Notes: generated by a model not told the origin, from the sequence alone. A stretch of DNA of 64,000 bases from Mucilaginibacter flavidus (GCF_024055575.1 NZ_JAMXOE010000001.1:806001-870000), one strand, 5' to 3'. Shown: positions 9,027 to 17,383, counted from the first letter of the stretch. Numbers and translations: made by a program.

Positions 9027-9281
9027 TTAATCAAAGGCGTAAGGAATCACTTCTCCGGCATTAAGCTGTTCGATAGACTCTTCCAGCCTCTTCCTGTTTG
9101 CACCAGTGGATAGTAAATGGGCTGTTTCATTTAACGAATTATATTCCTTAATCGAAATAATTACTATGGCATCGTCGTCATTATTATTCCTGGGAACGAC
9201 AATAACATCCTGCGAACCGCTTACTCCGTCAAAGTAAGCTTTCATCTTTGTTCTTAACGACGATATTGTAATTGCTTTCAT
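9027..9281 (-). CDS. yefM: YefM/Phd family antitoxin
   Basis: 84 residues. The N-terminal [20 protein letters not shown] and [25 protein letters not shown] form the Phd/YefM dimerisation and DNA-binding fold. The C-terminal helix [19 protein letters not shown] would wrap YoeB. It is the first gene of the pair, behind a set of GTAC repeats at 9286-9313 that probably serves for autoregulation. Confidence 0.9.
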   Translation of the reverse strand: MKAITISSLRTKMKAYFDGVSGSQDVIVVPRNNNDDDAIVIISIKEYNSLNETAHLLSTGANRKRLEESIEQLNAGEVIPYAFD

Positions 9282-9285
9282 AATT

Positions 9286-9320
9286 GTACTTTCAGATGTA
9301 CTTTATAACGTACAAACATA
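9286..9320 (-). promoter_or_regulatory. yefM-yoeB promoter with three GTAC half-sites at 12-bp spacing
   Basis: GTAC occurs at 9286, 9298 and 9310, each exactly 12 bp apart, and each inside a TTGTAC/AAGTACA-type half-site. A minus-strand TATGTTTG box (9313-9320, TAnnTTTG) overlaps the last one. The start codon is five bases further on. This looks like a cooperative YefM-YoeB operator over the -7 box and transcription start. No TTG was found at the -33 position. Confidence 0.55.
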
Positions 9321-9388
9321 CATAAATATTTTATAATAATCTTTTATCGCCAATCAGCGAAATCAACGCAATCAATCAAATCAGCGGT

Positions 9389-10648
9389 TTACTCGCTCAT
9401 CAACCTTCTTATCAACTCCGCGCTTTGCTTATTCCCTTCTTCCAGCCTGCCATCAAAAAAGGCCTGTACATCGTTAAAATGCTTTTTGTAGCCCTGCATA
9501 TCGCCGTAACCAATTATCGACGACCATTCGCGCACAGCTGAGTGGAACTCCAAATCGTCGCCTCGGATGGTTTTATCATACAGCGCTGTTTCTATCGATT
9601 CTTCCAGCAGTTCTTCATTTTTAAATAAGTATTCGGCGATACCCAGGCGTAAACGGAAAGGCGGTGTTTGACAAATAAGGTTATCATAAGGGTTTACACC
9701 CAGGTGGTACCAGGCATCAACCATACTCAATATACTCAGGTGCGAGTTGGGTTTGCGAAGATGTGCATTGTCTGACAATGAAAACTCTTTCATCACCGAG
9801 TCATTCAGCATAATTGGCTTGCGGCTTTCGTGGAAAACAAAATCGCGGGCACGGTAAAGCCTGGCGCGGAACGCTTCCTCTTCCTCCTTTATCATCAGCT
9901 TAAACAACTCCGACTCGGATGTGGCATAGCGCTTAACTTGTTGCCTTGCATAGGGATTCAGTATAGCCAGGCCTGCGTACACGTGCGCTTTGTAGCTAAA
10001 TATACGCAGGGTGGTCAGTATCTTTACATTATCTATACCACCAACGTACGACGCATTCTCCCATGGGAAAAACCCGGCTTCTTTCCATGCTGTGCCCATG
10101 CTCTCAAATCCTACGTGCGTTACAGCCTGCGTGTCGGCAACCATCTTGTCGTGCTCGTGGTAATCGTTCAGTTCAACAATATCCGAGTCGATAGACGTAA
10201 ACAAATCCAGCATGCGCTGGTATGCGGCGTCATCAGCGCGATGGCGTATCAATATCAGCTTCTGACCTTTCGGTTTAAAGCCCGGGCCGTGCATGCCGTG
10301 AAAGGTGATGATTTGCGCATCGGCAGGCAGGTATTTTTCGAATGTGTTTATCTCGGGGGTTTTAACTGACGTTTGGCCGGCTACTATAGCGCCATACTTG
10401 GTTGATGAACCAAATTCGCCAACAACTTGTGCCATGCGGTCGGCTTCAACTGAATAGATGATTAAATCGCTAATGCGCGACACATCTTTGCCGCTATCCA
10501 TCACCTTAATATCATATGGTGCAAGCTCGTCTTCCAACCAGTCGCGGTTTTCAGGCAGGTCGCAGCCACACACTTTGTAGCCAGCTTCTGCAAAAGCTTT
10601 GGCGTATAACCGCCCCATATCACCCAAGCCAATAATACCTATATTCAT
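9389..10648 (-). CDS. Prephenate dehydrogenase, fungal Tyr1-like type
   Basis: 419 residues. The N-terminal Rossmann motif GIIGLGDMGRLYAKAF binds NAD(P). Further landmarks are SDLIIYSVEADRM, AGQTSVKTPEI, THVGFESMGTAW preceded by DKMVADTQAV, HVYAGLAILNPYARQQ, and NSHLSILSMVDAWYHLG with NPYDNLICQTPPFRLRLG. From memory, this order and length match the yeast Tyr1p NADP-dependent prephenate dehydrogenase over most of its length, rather than the ~280-residue bacterial TyrA. The predicted reaction is prephenate to 4-hydroxyphenylpyruvate in tyrosine synthesis. No aromatic-pathway gene is adjacent. Confidence 0.75.
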   Translation of the reverse strand: MNIGIIGLGDMGRLYAKAFAEAGYKVCGCDLPENRDWLEDELAPYDIKVMDSGKDVSRISDLIIYSVEADRMAQVVGEFGSSTKYGAIVAGQTSVKTPEINTFEKYLPADAQIITFHGMHGPGFKPKGQKLILIRHRADDAAYQRMLDLFTSIDSDIVELNDYHEHDKMVADTQAVTHVGFESMGTAWKEAGFFPWENASYVGGIDNVKILTTLRIFSYKAHVYAGLAILNPYARQQVKRYATSESELFKLMIKEEEEAFRARLYRARDFVFHESRKPIMLNDSVMKEFSLSDNAHLRKPNSHLSILSMVDAWYHLGVNPYDNLICQTPPFRLRLGIAEYLFKNEELLEESIETALYDKTIRGDDLEFHSAVREWSSIIGYGDMQGYKKHFNDVQAFFDGRLEEGNKQSAELIRRLMSE

Positions 10649-10778
10649 CCTGCTAATATAGCTATGAGTAGCAAAATTCCGTATGAAACCTTACATTCGC
10701 ATTTATAAAAGGGTATTTTAAGGCAATAAAAACCGTAAAAGCCCTGTTTTGTTAATATTGTTGAAATAAACTCACCCT

Positions 10779-11471
10779 ATGAACAAGCTTTTTATCGTAA
10801 GACCATTCATCATTATCTTAATAATAATAGCCGGTTACGGACGTGCGCTTTCCGTTAATTTGCAAACACCGCCTCCGGTAGCGAAACCGGTACAGGCCAA
10901 ACCTGCTTACAGGCCAGCCCCCACGTTCAGGTTTCGTAAACCCACCCATGAAGACACGTTGCTTATGCGCGATAAATCAATAAGCGGGCAGTATAAATAC
11001 CTACTAACCAAAGTGTACCATATGCAGGAACCCTTTGTTACCTCGTTTTACAAAAACATGCGCGACACGATGAATGTCGATCGCAAAAAACTACAGGAAG
11101 CTGAAGCAAAACTTGCCGCTGCAACCAAAACCACTACCGATCTGCAAAGCAATGTATCTGAAAAAGAAAAATCGCTTGCACAATCAAACTCACGGGTTAA
11201 CGCCATAAACCTGTTGGGTATTTATATCGATAAAGGCGTTTATAACCTGATAATGTGGGGCCTGGTAATTGTGCTGGGGCTTACCGCAGCAATAGTTATC
11301 TATCGCTCGGGCAGCTATAGCCGCGAGGCACGTTACCGCATTGACCTTTACAACGAGCTTGAAGAAGAGTTTAAAACCTACAAAGCCAAAGCCAACGAAA
11401 AGGAAAAGAAGCTTGCCCGCGAACTGCAAACCGAGCGCAATAAAGTTGATGAATTAATGGGCAGAAGCTAA
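10779..11471 (+). CDS. Conserved membrane coiled-coil protein of unknown function
   Basis: 230 residues: signal peptide (1-25), Pro-rich linker (30-55), a helical region with coiled-coil character (~100-140, rich in K/E/A/Q), one transmembrane helix (LIMWGLVIVLGLTAAIVIY, ~157-176), then a second charged coiled coil to the end. Similar Bacteroidota proteins are sometimes labelled tRNA (guanine-N1)-methyltransferase, but nothing like TrmD is visible. The stop codon runs straight into a CCCCTAAAGGGG repeat. Confidence 0.65.
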   Translation: MNKLFIVRPFIIILIIIAGYGRALSVNLQTPPPVAKPVQAKPAYRPAPTFRFRKPTHEDTLLMRDKSISGQYKYLLTKVYHMQEPFVTSFYKNMRDTMNVDRKKLQEAEAKLAAATKTTTDLQSNVSEKEKSLAQSNSRVNAINLLGIYIDKGVYNLIMWGLVIVLGLTAAIVIYRSGSYSREARYRIDLYNELEEEFKTYKAKANEKEKKLARELQTERNKVDELMGRS

Positions 11472-11550
11472 CCCCCAGCCCCTAAAGGGGACAATAAAAG
11501 CTATGACAACATTAAAATCCATCAACTATTCCCCCTTTAGGGGGTTAGGG
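11471..11550. repeat. Inverted pair of CCCCTAAAGGGG elements around a start codon
   Basis: Left arm 11471-11490 and right arm 11531-11550 are imperfect inverted copies (CCCCCAGCCCCTAAAGGGG and its complement-like CCCCCTTTAGGGGGTTAGGG). Each arm is itself palindromic. The left arm begins at the stop codon of the 10779 gene, and the right arm encodes part of the N-terminus of the 11503 gene. A second pair lies at 30887-31049. Confidence 0.8.
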
Positions 11551-11997
11551 CGCAAAGCCTACCTCTTTGGCTGGAATCCCGTTAAATGGGAATGGCCCGA
11601 CCTTGACCAGGATATTGAAAAGCTAAAAACAACCGGTAAGCTGGAAGATAACTGGAGCGTAATCAGCCATAAAAGTATACGACCAGGCGATAGGGCTTAC
11701 ATGATAAGGCTTGGCGTTGAGCCGAGAGGTATTTTTGGTTCGGGTACTATAGCCTCCGAGGCTTATCCGGCTTTTCGTAACGGGCGGCATTATTACCGGA
11801 TAACCATTGCGCTCGACGTGTTGCTTAACCCCACCAAACAAAGTATTCTTGGTATGGATATTTTAAAAACCGGTAACTTATCAACACAAAACTGGACGCC
11901 CCAGGCTTCAGGCATTTCTATAAAGCCGCAACTGGTGGATGAGCTGGAAGGTGTTTGGCTTAGTTTCCTGGATGAACAAAACCTTTTTGATATTTAG
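11503..11997 (+). CDS. EVE/PUA-like domain protein, unknown function
   Basis: 164 residues. The core begins AYLFGWNPVKWEWPDLDQDI, followed by W..ISHKSIRPGDRAYMIRLG and GIFGSGTIASEAY, a pattern like the small EVE/PUA-like domains fused to or near restriction endonucleases. The first ~18 residues (MTTLKSINYSPFRGLGRK) are encoded across the right arm of a dispersed palindromic repeat, so the native N-terminus may have been replaced. No Met codon occurs between the start used and residue ~66. No nuclease gene is nearby. Confidence 0.55.
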   Translation: MTTLKSINYSPFRGLGRKAYLFGWNPVKWEWPDLDQDIEKLKTTGKLEDNWSVISHKSIRPGDRAYMIRLGVEPRGIFGSGTIASEAYPAFRNGRHYYRITIALDVLLNPTKQSILGMDILKTGNLSTQNWTPQASGISIKPQLVDELEGVWLSFLDEQNLFDI

Positions 11998-12111
11998 CCG
12001 CCAAAGTAATAAAATCCATTTTCTCGTTTTTGGTACATGTAACTTTTTGACGTTTTTTTAACAAAACAAGTTCATCCAATCCTTGTAGTACAATGTATAC
12101 ACTTGAAACTT

Positions 12112-12408
12112 ATGGTTATTTTAAAAATCAGCACAGACAACACCCACGAACGCGAACTGGAAATAGTTAACGAAAAAGGCGATTGGGCAAACGGCAGTTA
12201 TCATTTATTTTCCGCACACTTTGTACATGAGGGCGCAAAGCTTGAATCTGAACCGCATAATACAAAAAGCACCCGATTTTTGGGCGAGCTAATTGTAGAT
12301 AAAGACGACGCAACCTGGGAATATAACGGCGACAAGCTAAACAGCGACGAACAAAAACAGGTTGCCGATTTTATTTTGGATTACAGCGCGCCGGATGGCG
12401 GGTATTAA
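12112..12408 (+). CDS. Hypothetical protein
   Basis: 98 residues from ATG 12112; the frame also opens three codons earlier at a TTG. It is acidic, with alternating strands (NDKGDW-like turns, RFLGELIVDKDDATWEYNGD) and no signal peptide or membrane segment. I do not recognise the family. It stands alone on the plus strand before a decayed toxin-antitoxin locus. Confidence 0.5.
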   Translation: MVILKISTDNTHERELEIVNEKGDWANGSYHLFSAHFVHEGAKLESEPHNTKSTRFLGELIVDKDDATWEYNGDKLNSDEQKQVADFILDYSAPDGGY

Positions 12409-12465
12409 TTGGGTTTTGTTTGTCCGTCCGGTTTTAAGAGGCCATAGGGTGCGGACGGAGTTTTA

Positions 12466-12756
12466 CTACAGGAATATTGGGTCTTGTCGGTTATCCCAGA
12501 AAAATAAAACTATCACAACGGGTTCGTGAATCTCATAAAACATTGAACAATTGCGGTGAATATGAGCTTTGCGGATATTCTCATCAAAAGTGATTGATTT
12601 AAATATAAATGGCGACGATGATAGTAAGTCCAAAACGTGAGCGACCCGTTCTTCAAATTGGTCAGCATATTTTGCGCCCCACCTGTTTTCAATCTGAATT
12701 CTGATATCCTAAAACGTTTCTATCGCCGCCTCAGAAATCACTACTTCATAATTCAT
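12466..12756 (-). pseudogene. ParE/RelE-type toxin gene interrupted by an in-frame TAG
   Basis: The reverse complement from ATG 12754-12756 reads MNYEVVISEAAIETF, then TAG (12709-12711), then continues open for 80 codons: DIRIQIENRWGAKYADQFEE, FIFKSITFDENIRKAHIHRN, FYEIHEPVVIVLFFWDNRQD, stopping at 12466-12468. The length (~96 codons) and pattern fit a ParE/RelE-fold toxin. The start overlaps the antitoxin stop by four bases (ATGA), the usual coupled arrangement. One nonsense codon is the only lesion seen, so inactivation is recent, or the base is a sequencing error. Confidence 0.8.
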
Positions 12757-12968
12757 CTATTCGACAAATGCTTTTTCCTAAACTCCTCTAAGGTTATCGT
12801 ACGGCCAGCTTTTCCATCCTCCTGCCCTCTTTTAATACCGTCTATTACATGTTGAGGGAGTTGTTCTCCAGCGTCATCATCCTCAAAAAAAGAGATATTA
12901 TTCGCTTCTAAGAAATCAGCGATCATTTTTTCCTGATCCCCGTTCGGGTATAACAAATAAGTCTTCAT
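12753..12968 (-). CDS. Antitoxin of the broken ParE-like toxin
   Basis: 71 residues: MKTYLLYPNGDQEKMIADFL, then EANNISFFEDDDAGEQLPQH, VIDGIKRGQEDGKAGRTITL and EEFRKKHLSNR. The acidic middle and the C-terminal helix ending in a TLEEFRKKH-type motif are typical of short Bacteroidota antitoxins that precede ParE/RelE toxins. It is intact although its downstream partner carries a stop codon. Confidence 0.7.
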   Translation of the reverse strand: MKTYLLYPNGDQEKMIADFLEANNISFFEDDDAGEQLPQHVIDGIKRGQEDGKAGRTITLEEFRKKHLSNR

Positions 12969-12997
12969 AAATCAAAAATACAAAATACAAGTAAACC

Positions 12998-13132
12998 AAA
13001 AAAGCCACTTCTTTCGAAATGGCTTTTTCTTTTATCTTGAATCCTGATTCTTATATCCTGATTCTAAACATTCCGGCTCTTCCGGTACTACCGCACCTTT
13101 ATTTCAACTTCAACACCGCTTGGTAATTCAAG
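12998..13132. repeat. Direct repeat copy 1: duplicated rpsJ 3' end and terminator
   Basis: Aligns without gaps to 13551-13685 at an offset of 553 bp, with about nine mismatches over 135 bp by eye. It contains the terminator hairpin (AAAAGCCA and TGGCTTTT arms, 12998-13028), a TCCTGATTC word repeat, and the last codons of rpsJ. It ends three bases before the stop codon of the 13135 gene. Confidence 0.9.
13088..13132 (-). pseudogene. rpsJ 3'-terminal remnant
   Basis: The minus strand reads [14 protein letters not shown] then TAG (13088-13090), matching the S10 C-terminus [13 protein letters not shown] with the original TGA changed to CGG. No upstream part of S10 is attached. It is the coding part of the duplicated segment, so the true rpsJ at 13644 was partly copied, or this junction marks where DNA was inserted after rpsJ. 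Confidence 0.85.
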
Positions 13133-13134
13133 GC

Positions 13135-13524
13135 TTACTGGATTTTAGTGATAAATCCATTACAAGTCTTTTCAACTATGCAACTAAAATTATCTAAAAT
13201 CGCGCTGGAGGTGTAAGGCTTGTTATCAGGTTTGATTAAAACTGAATCTGACTTTGAAAATGTCTTACCGTCACATCGCAATTCAAGCACTCTAATCGTA
13301 TCACCATTTGAGGTAATAATTATAGTATTTGAATTAAGTGCGAAAATTCCACAATAGCCCAAAGCATCAGACAACACTCTACCGCGAATTTGCCGGTCTA
13401 AAGTAAAATACTGCCACTGGTCTCGACATTTTGAAAGACGATTTATTAAGCGATAGTTTATACGATGACTTGAACAGCTAATACTCAAGCATAAAAAAGG
13501 CACGATCATTAGTCGGTAGCGCAT
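13135..13524 (-). CDS. Small predicted lipoprotein between rpsJ repeat copies
   Basis: 129 residues starting MRYRLMIVPFLCLSISCSSH, a short lipoprotein-like signal with lipobox Cys 17. The rest (RDQWQYFTLDRQIRGRVLSD, ALNSNTIIITSNGDTIRVLE) has beta-strand character and no family I recognise. The gene fits tightly between two direct repeats: its stop is three bases from copy 1 and its start is 26 bases before copy 2. This suggests it came in with, or caused, the duplication. Confidence 0.55.
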   Translation of the reverse strand: MRYRLMIVPFLCLSISCSSHRINYRLINRLSKCRDQWQYFTLDRQIRGRVLSDALGYCGIFALNSNTIIITSNGDTIRVLELRCDGKTFSKSDSVLIKPDNKPYTSSAILDNFSCIVEKTCNGFITKIQ

Positions 13525-13550
13525 TACTAAAGATAAAGGTATTTAAAACC

Positions 13551-13685
13551 CAAAAAGCCACTTCTTTCGAAATGGCTTCTTCTTTTATCTTGAATCCTGA
13601 TTACTATATCCTGATTCTAAACAGTCCGGCTCTTCCGGTACTATCACACCTTAATTTCAACTTCAACGCCGCTTGGCAATTCAAG
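13551..13685. repeat. Direct repeat copy 2: native rpsJ 3' end and terminator
   Basis: The partner of 12998-13132. This copy is contiguous with the complete rpsJ gene, so it is the original. Confidence 0.9.
13552..13582 (-). terminator. Rho-independent terminator after rpsJ
   Basis: The minus strand forms a hairpin with arms AAGCCA and TGGCTT around TTTCGAAAGAAG, followed by TTTTT. It lies about 60 nt after the rpsJ stop and would end the rpsL-rpsG-fusA-rpsJ transcript, separating it from rplC. Confidence 0.7.
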
Positions 13686-13949
13686 TTTCATCAGGGCATC
13701 AACAGTTTTCGAGTTCGAGCTGTAAATGTCTAATAAGCGCTTGTATGAGCATAATTGAAATTGCTCACGTGCTTTTTTGTTTACGTGCGGTGAACGCAAT
13801 ACTGTAAAGATTTTCTTTTCAGTTGGTAACGGAAGTGGTCCGCTAACTACAGCGCCCGTAGGCTTTACTGTTTTTACGATTTTCTCGGCTGACTTGTCAA
13901 CCAGGTTGTAATCGTACGATTTTAGTTTGATCCTGATTCTTTGGCTCAT
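13644..13949 (-). CDS. rpsJ: 30S ribosomal protein S10
   Basis: 101 residues, normal length. S10 contacts the 30S head and in many bacteria acts with NusB in antitermination. The motifs [40 protein letters not shown] and [20 protein letters not shown] are conserved. Here it is the last gene of the rpsL-rpsG-fusA-rpsJ block and is followed by a terminator, not by rplC, which is 8.5 kb further on. The 113-nt gap to fusA holds a short word repeat. Confidence 0.97.
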   Translation of the reverse strand: MSQRIRIKLKSYDYNLVDKSAEKIVKTVKPTGAVVSGPLPLPTEKKIFTVLRSPHVNKKAREQFQLCSYKRLLDIYSSNSKTVDALMKLELPSGVEVEIKV

Positions 13950-14017
13950 GTTGTTTTTGTTTTAACCTCCCCTAAGAGCTATTTGTTAGGGTTGGTTGGT
14001 TATTTATTATTTAAAAA

Positions 14018-14062
14018 GTTGATTGGCAACTAATCTCTAATCACCAATCAACTAATCTCTAA
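14018..14062. repeat. Short-period word repeat before the fusA stop codon
   Basis: CAACTAATCTCTAATCACC is followed by a near copy, CAACTAATCTCTAATTAA, the last bases of which are the fusA stop codon region. The same word (AACTAATCTCTAATCAACTA) recurs at 58125-58143. Confidence 0.7.
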
Positions 14063-16174
14063 TTAAGCGTTAGCAGCAGCTTTTTTTCCTCTTGCTTTGG
14101 CAACTACTTCTTCCTGTACGTTACGTGGCGCTTCAGCATAGTGATCAAACTCCATGGTTGAAGTAGCACGGCCCGAAGTAATGGTACGTAACTGGGTTAC
14201 ATAGCCAAACATTTCAGAAAGTGGTACAGTAGCTTTAATTACCTGTGCACCTGCACGTGAATCCATACCTAACAGCTGGCCACGACGACGGTTCATGTCA
14301 CCGATAACATCACCCATGTTTTCTTCAGGGGTTAATATCTCAATTTTCATGATCGGCTCAAGCAACATCGGTTTACATTTTGGCAACGCCTCGCGGTAAG
14401 CAGATTTAGCGGCTATCTCGAAAGATAACGCATCTGAATCGACTGCGTGGAACGAACCATCAATTAAACGTACTTTTAAGCTGGTTAACGGGTAACCTGC
14501 CAATACACCATTTGCCATTGAAGCAGCAAAGCCTTTTTCGACAGATGGAATAAACTCACGCGGGATTGAACCACCTGAAATTTCGTTCACAAACTGTAAA
14601 CCTTCTTTACCTTCGTCATTCGGCGAAATGATAACCTGGATATCGGCAAATTTACCGCGACCACCGGTTTGTTTCTTATAAGTTTCGCGGTGCTGTACAG
14701 TACCGGTAATTGATTCTTTGTAAGCTACTTGCGGAGCACCCTGGTTAACCTCAACTTTAAACTCACGTTTTAAGCGGTCCATGATGATATCAAGGTGAAG
14801 CTCGCCCATACCTGAAATTATAGTCTGGCCGGTTTCTTCGTCTGATTTTACACGGAAGGTTGGATCCTCTTCAGATAACTTGCCTAAAGCCATACCTAAT
14901 TTATCTACGTCGGCCTGTGTTTTAGGCTCAATAGCTAAACCGATAACCGGCTCAGGGAAATTCATCGATTCCAATACGATCGGGTGTTTCTCGTCGCAAA
15001 GGGTATCACCTGTTTTAATATCCTTAAAGCCTACTACCGCAGCAATATCACCTGCACCTACGTTAGGTATAGGGTTTTGCTTGTTAGCGTGCATCTGGAA
15101 TATACGGCTGATACGCTCTTTATTGCCCGAACGCATGTTGTGCACATACGAACCAGCTTCAAGGTTACCTGAGTATACGCGGATAAAGCACAAGCGGCCC
15201 ACAAACGGGTCGGTTGCAATTTTAAACGCCAATGCTGCAAATGGCTCTTTTTCTGATGGCTGACGAACAATTTCTTCGCCGGTATCAGGGTTTGTACCCA
15301 CAATACCATCAACGTCCATTGGCGAAGGAAGTAATTCCATCACATAGTCAAGCATGGTTTGAACACCCTTGTTTTTGAACGATGAACCGCAAACCATAGG
15401 AACAATCTTGGCATCCAAAACAGCCTTGCGTAAAGCGTCAAGCACTTCGCGCTCAGTAATTGTTTCAGGAGCGTCGAAGAATTTCTCCATCAGGCTCTCA
15501 TCATAATCAGCTACCGATTCAAGCAGTTTTTCTCTCCACTCGGTTGCTTCTTCAATCATATCAGCAGGGATAGGCACTTCGGTAAAGGTCATACCTTTAT
15601 CATGCTCATTCCAAACAATACCTTTCCAGTTAATTAAGTCAACAACACCTTTAAAGTTCTCTTCGGCGCCAATTGGCAACTGAAGCGGAACAGCGTTGCT
15701 GCCTAACATGCTTTTCACCTGTTTTACAACATTTAAAAAGTCGGCGCCGCTGCGGTCCATTTTGTTAACGAAACCTATACGGGCAACGTTGTAGTTGTTG
15801 GCAAGCCTCCAGTTAGTTTCAGATTGTGGCTCAACACCGTCAACCGCGCTAAACAAAAACACCAAACCGTCCAATACGCGCAACGAGCGGTTTACCTCAA
15901 CGGTAAAATCCACGTGTCCCGGGGTATCAATAATGTTGATGTGGTATTGTTTGCCACGGTATTTCCAGTCGATAGTAGTAGCAGCCGAAGTGATGGTAAT
16001 ACCACGCTCCTGCTCCTGTGCCATCCAGTCCATTGTAGCTGCACCTTCGTGAACCTCGCCAATTTTGTGGCTAAAGCCCGAGTAGTACAGTATACGCTCT
16101 GTAGTAGTAGTTTTACCGGCATCAATGTGAGCGGCAATACCTATATTTCTTGTATATCTTAGATCTCTTGACAT
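14063..16174 (-). CDS. fusA: Elongation factor G
   Basis: 703 residues, full length. EF-G is the GTPase that drives translocation. The G domain shows [19 protein letters not shown] (P loop), [11 protein letters not shown] (switch I), [20 protein letters not shown] (G3), [10 protein letters not shown] (G4), and the later domains end with [20 protein letters not shown]. It lies between rpsG and rpsJ. It is flanked on both sides by short word repeats (16186-16320 and 14018-14062), which is unusual inside a ribosomal-protein operon. Confidence 0.98.
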   Translation of the reverse strand: MSRDLRYTRNIGIAAHIDAGKTTTTERILYYSGFSHKIGEVHEGAATMDWMAQEQERGITITSAATTIDWKYRGKQYHINIIDTPGHVDFTVEVNRSLRVLDGLVFLFSAVDGVEPQSETNWRLANNYNVARIGFVNKMDRSGADFLNVVKQVKSMLGSNAVPLQLPIGAEENFKGVVDLINWKGIVWNEHDKGMTFTEVPIPADMIEEATEWREKLLESVADYDESLMEKFFDAPETITEREVLDALRKAVLDAKIVPMVCGSSFKNKGVQTMLDYVMELLPSPMDVDGIVGTNPDTGEEIVRQPSEKEPFAALAFKIATDPFVGRLCFIRVYSGNLEAGSYVHNMRSGNKERISRIFQMHANKQNPIPNVGAGDIAAVVGFKDIKTGDTLCDEKHPIVLESMNFPEPVIGLAIEPKTQADVDKLGMALGKLSEEDPTFRVKSDEETGQTIISGMGELHLDIIMDRLKREFKVEVNQGAPQVAYKESITGTVQHRETYKKQTGGRGKFADIQVIISPNDEGKEGLQFVNEISGGSIPREFIPSVEKGFAASMANGVLAGYPLTSLKVRLIDGSFHAVDSDALSFEIAAKSAYREALPKCKPMLLEPIMKIEILTPEENMGDVIGDMNRRRGQLLGMDSRAGAQVIKATVPLSEMFGYVTQLRTITSGRATSTMEFDHYAEAPRNVQEEVVAKARGKKAAANA

Positions 16175-16185
16175 GTTAATTATTT

Positions 16186-16320
16186 AATTAGTGAATTAGT
16201 GAGTTAGTGAATTTTATGTGCACCAAACACTAATTATCTGAATGAAAGAGCGAAGTAACGAATTAACGATTAGCATAATGTTACTAAATCACTAATTCAC
16301 TAATTCACTCAATCACTAAT
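16186..16320. repeat. Inverted word repeat between rpsG and fusA
   Basis: 16186-16213 is built from three TTAGTGAA-type octamers. 16282-16320 is built from CACTAATT-type units, the complementary word. Together they form a loose inverted pair with an approximately 8-nt period that fills most of the 151-bp gap between the two genes. Confidence 0.8.
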
Positions 16321-16325
16321 TTTTA

Positions 16326-16793
16326 TTAGAAACGGAAGTGCGAGAACGCTTTGTTGGCTTCAGCCATTTTGTGCGTGTCTTCTTTCTTCTTCACTGCTGC
16401 ACCTTCACCTTTAGCTGCCGAAATAATTTCGCCTGCTAATTTCTCCATCATGGTTTTTTCGCCACGACGACGGGCATAGCTGATCAGCCATTTCATACCC
16501 AATGCTACTTTACGCTCAGGACGAACTTCAGTAGGCACCTGGAAGTTTGCACCACCTACACGGCGGCTTTTCACTTCAACAGCAGGCATTACATTGTTTA
16601 AAGCTTTTTTCCATGTATCAAGGCCGTTTTCGTTGGTTTTTTTCTCAACTATATCAACAGCATTGTAGAAAATAGAATATGCGGTAGATTTTTTACCGTC
16701 ATACATCATGTTGTTTACAAACCTGGTTACCAGAACATCATTGAATCTTGGATCAGGAAGAAGGATTCTTTTTTTTGGTTTTGACTTTCTCAT
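16326..16793 (-). CDS. rpsG: 30S ribosomal protein S7
   Basis: 155 residues, normal for S7, which nucleates assembly of the 30S head. [40 protein letters not shown] and [20 protein letters not shown] are conserved, and the [15 protein letters not shown]-terminus is family-typical. It lies 19 nt after rpsL. Confidence 0.97.
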   Translation of the reverse strand: MRKSKPKKRILLPDPRFNDVLVTRFVNNMMYDGKKSTAYSIFYNAVDIVEKKTNENGLDTWKKALNNVMPAVEVKSRRVGGANFQVPTEVRPERKVALGMKWLISYARRRGEKTMMEKLAGEIISAAKGEGAAVKKKEDTHKMAEANKAFSHFRF

Positions 16794-16812
16794 TGTTACT
16801 ATCCTCCTTTAA

Positions 16813-17235
16813 TTATTTCTTTTTCTTAGCTGGTGCACCCTTAGTCGCAGCTGCTGCCTGACCTGGTTTAGGGCGTTTAGTTCCATATTTACTTCTGCGT
16901 TGGTTACGGCCTGCTACACCTGATGTATCTAATGCACCACGGATGATGTGGTAACGTACACCTGGCAAATCCTTAACACGTCCGCCACGGATCAAAACAA
17001 TAGAGTGTTCCTGTAAGTTGTGACCTTCGCCAGGGATATAAGCGTTAACTTCTTTTCCGTTGGTAAGGCGCACACGGGCCACTTTACGCATTGCTGAGTT
17101 TGGTTTTTTAGGGGTAGTGGTATACACGCGTGTGCATACGCCTCTTCGCTGTGGACAGCTGTCCAACGCTGGCGACTTACTCTTGTCAACCAGAGCTACT
17201 CTACCTTTTCTAACTAATTGTTGAATAGTAGGCAT
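16813..17235 (-). CDS. rpsL: 30S ribosomal protein S12
   Basis: 140 residues. S12 sits at the decoding centre. The [20 protein letters not shown] segment keeps the Lys before PNSA whose change confers streptomycin resistance in other bacteria, and [20 protein letters not shown] is also wild type. A Lys-rich Ala tail (about residues 125-140) extends the C-terminus. It is the first gene of the str block, behind the promoter at 17305-17335. Confidence 0.97.
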   Translation of the reverse strand: MPTIQQLVRKGRVALVDKSKSPALDSCPQRRGVCTRVYTTTPKKPNSAMRKVARVRLTNGKEVNAYIPGEGHNLQEHSIVLIRGGRVKDLPGVRYHIIRGALDTSGVAGRNQRRSKYGTKRPKPGQAAAATKGAPAKKKK

Positions 17236-17304
17236 TCTTCCTTTTTTTGTTTATTTGTTTTTATCCCGTTACCCACCAACACAGCGGGCAGTTTTTCGGG
17301 ACTG

Positions 17305-17335
17305 CAAAAGTACGGACTTAATTTGTGATTTTCAA
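17305..17335 (-). promoter_or_regulatory. Predicted promoter of rpsL-rpsG-fusA-rpsJ
   Basis: The minus strand has TTG (17333-17335), a 20-bp spacer and TACTTTTG (17305-17312), matching TAnnTTTG. It is about 70 nt upstream of the rpsL start. Confidence 0.75.
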
Positions 17336-17383
17336 TAGGTTGATGAAAAAAGTTTGCGGTTTAAGTTGCAGGGGCTGAAAGGG

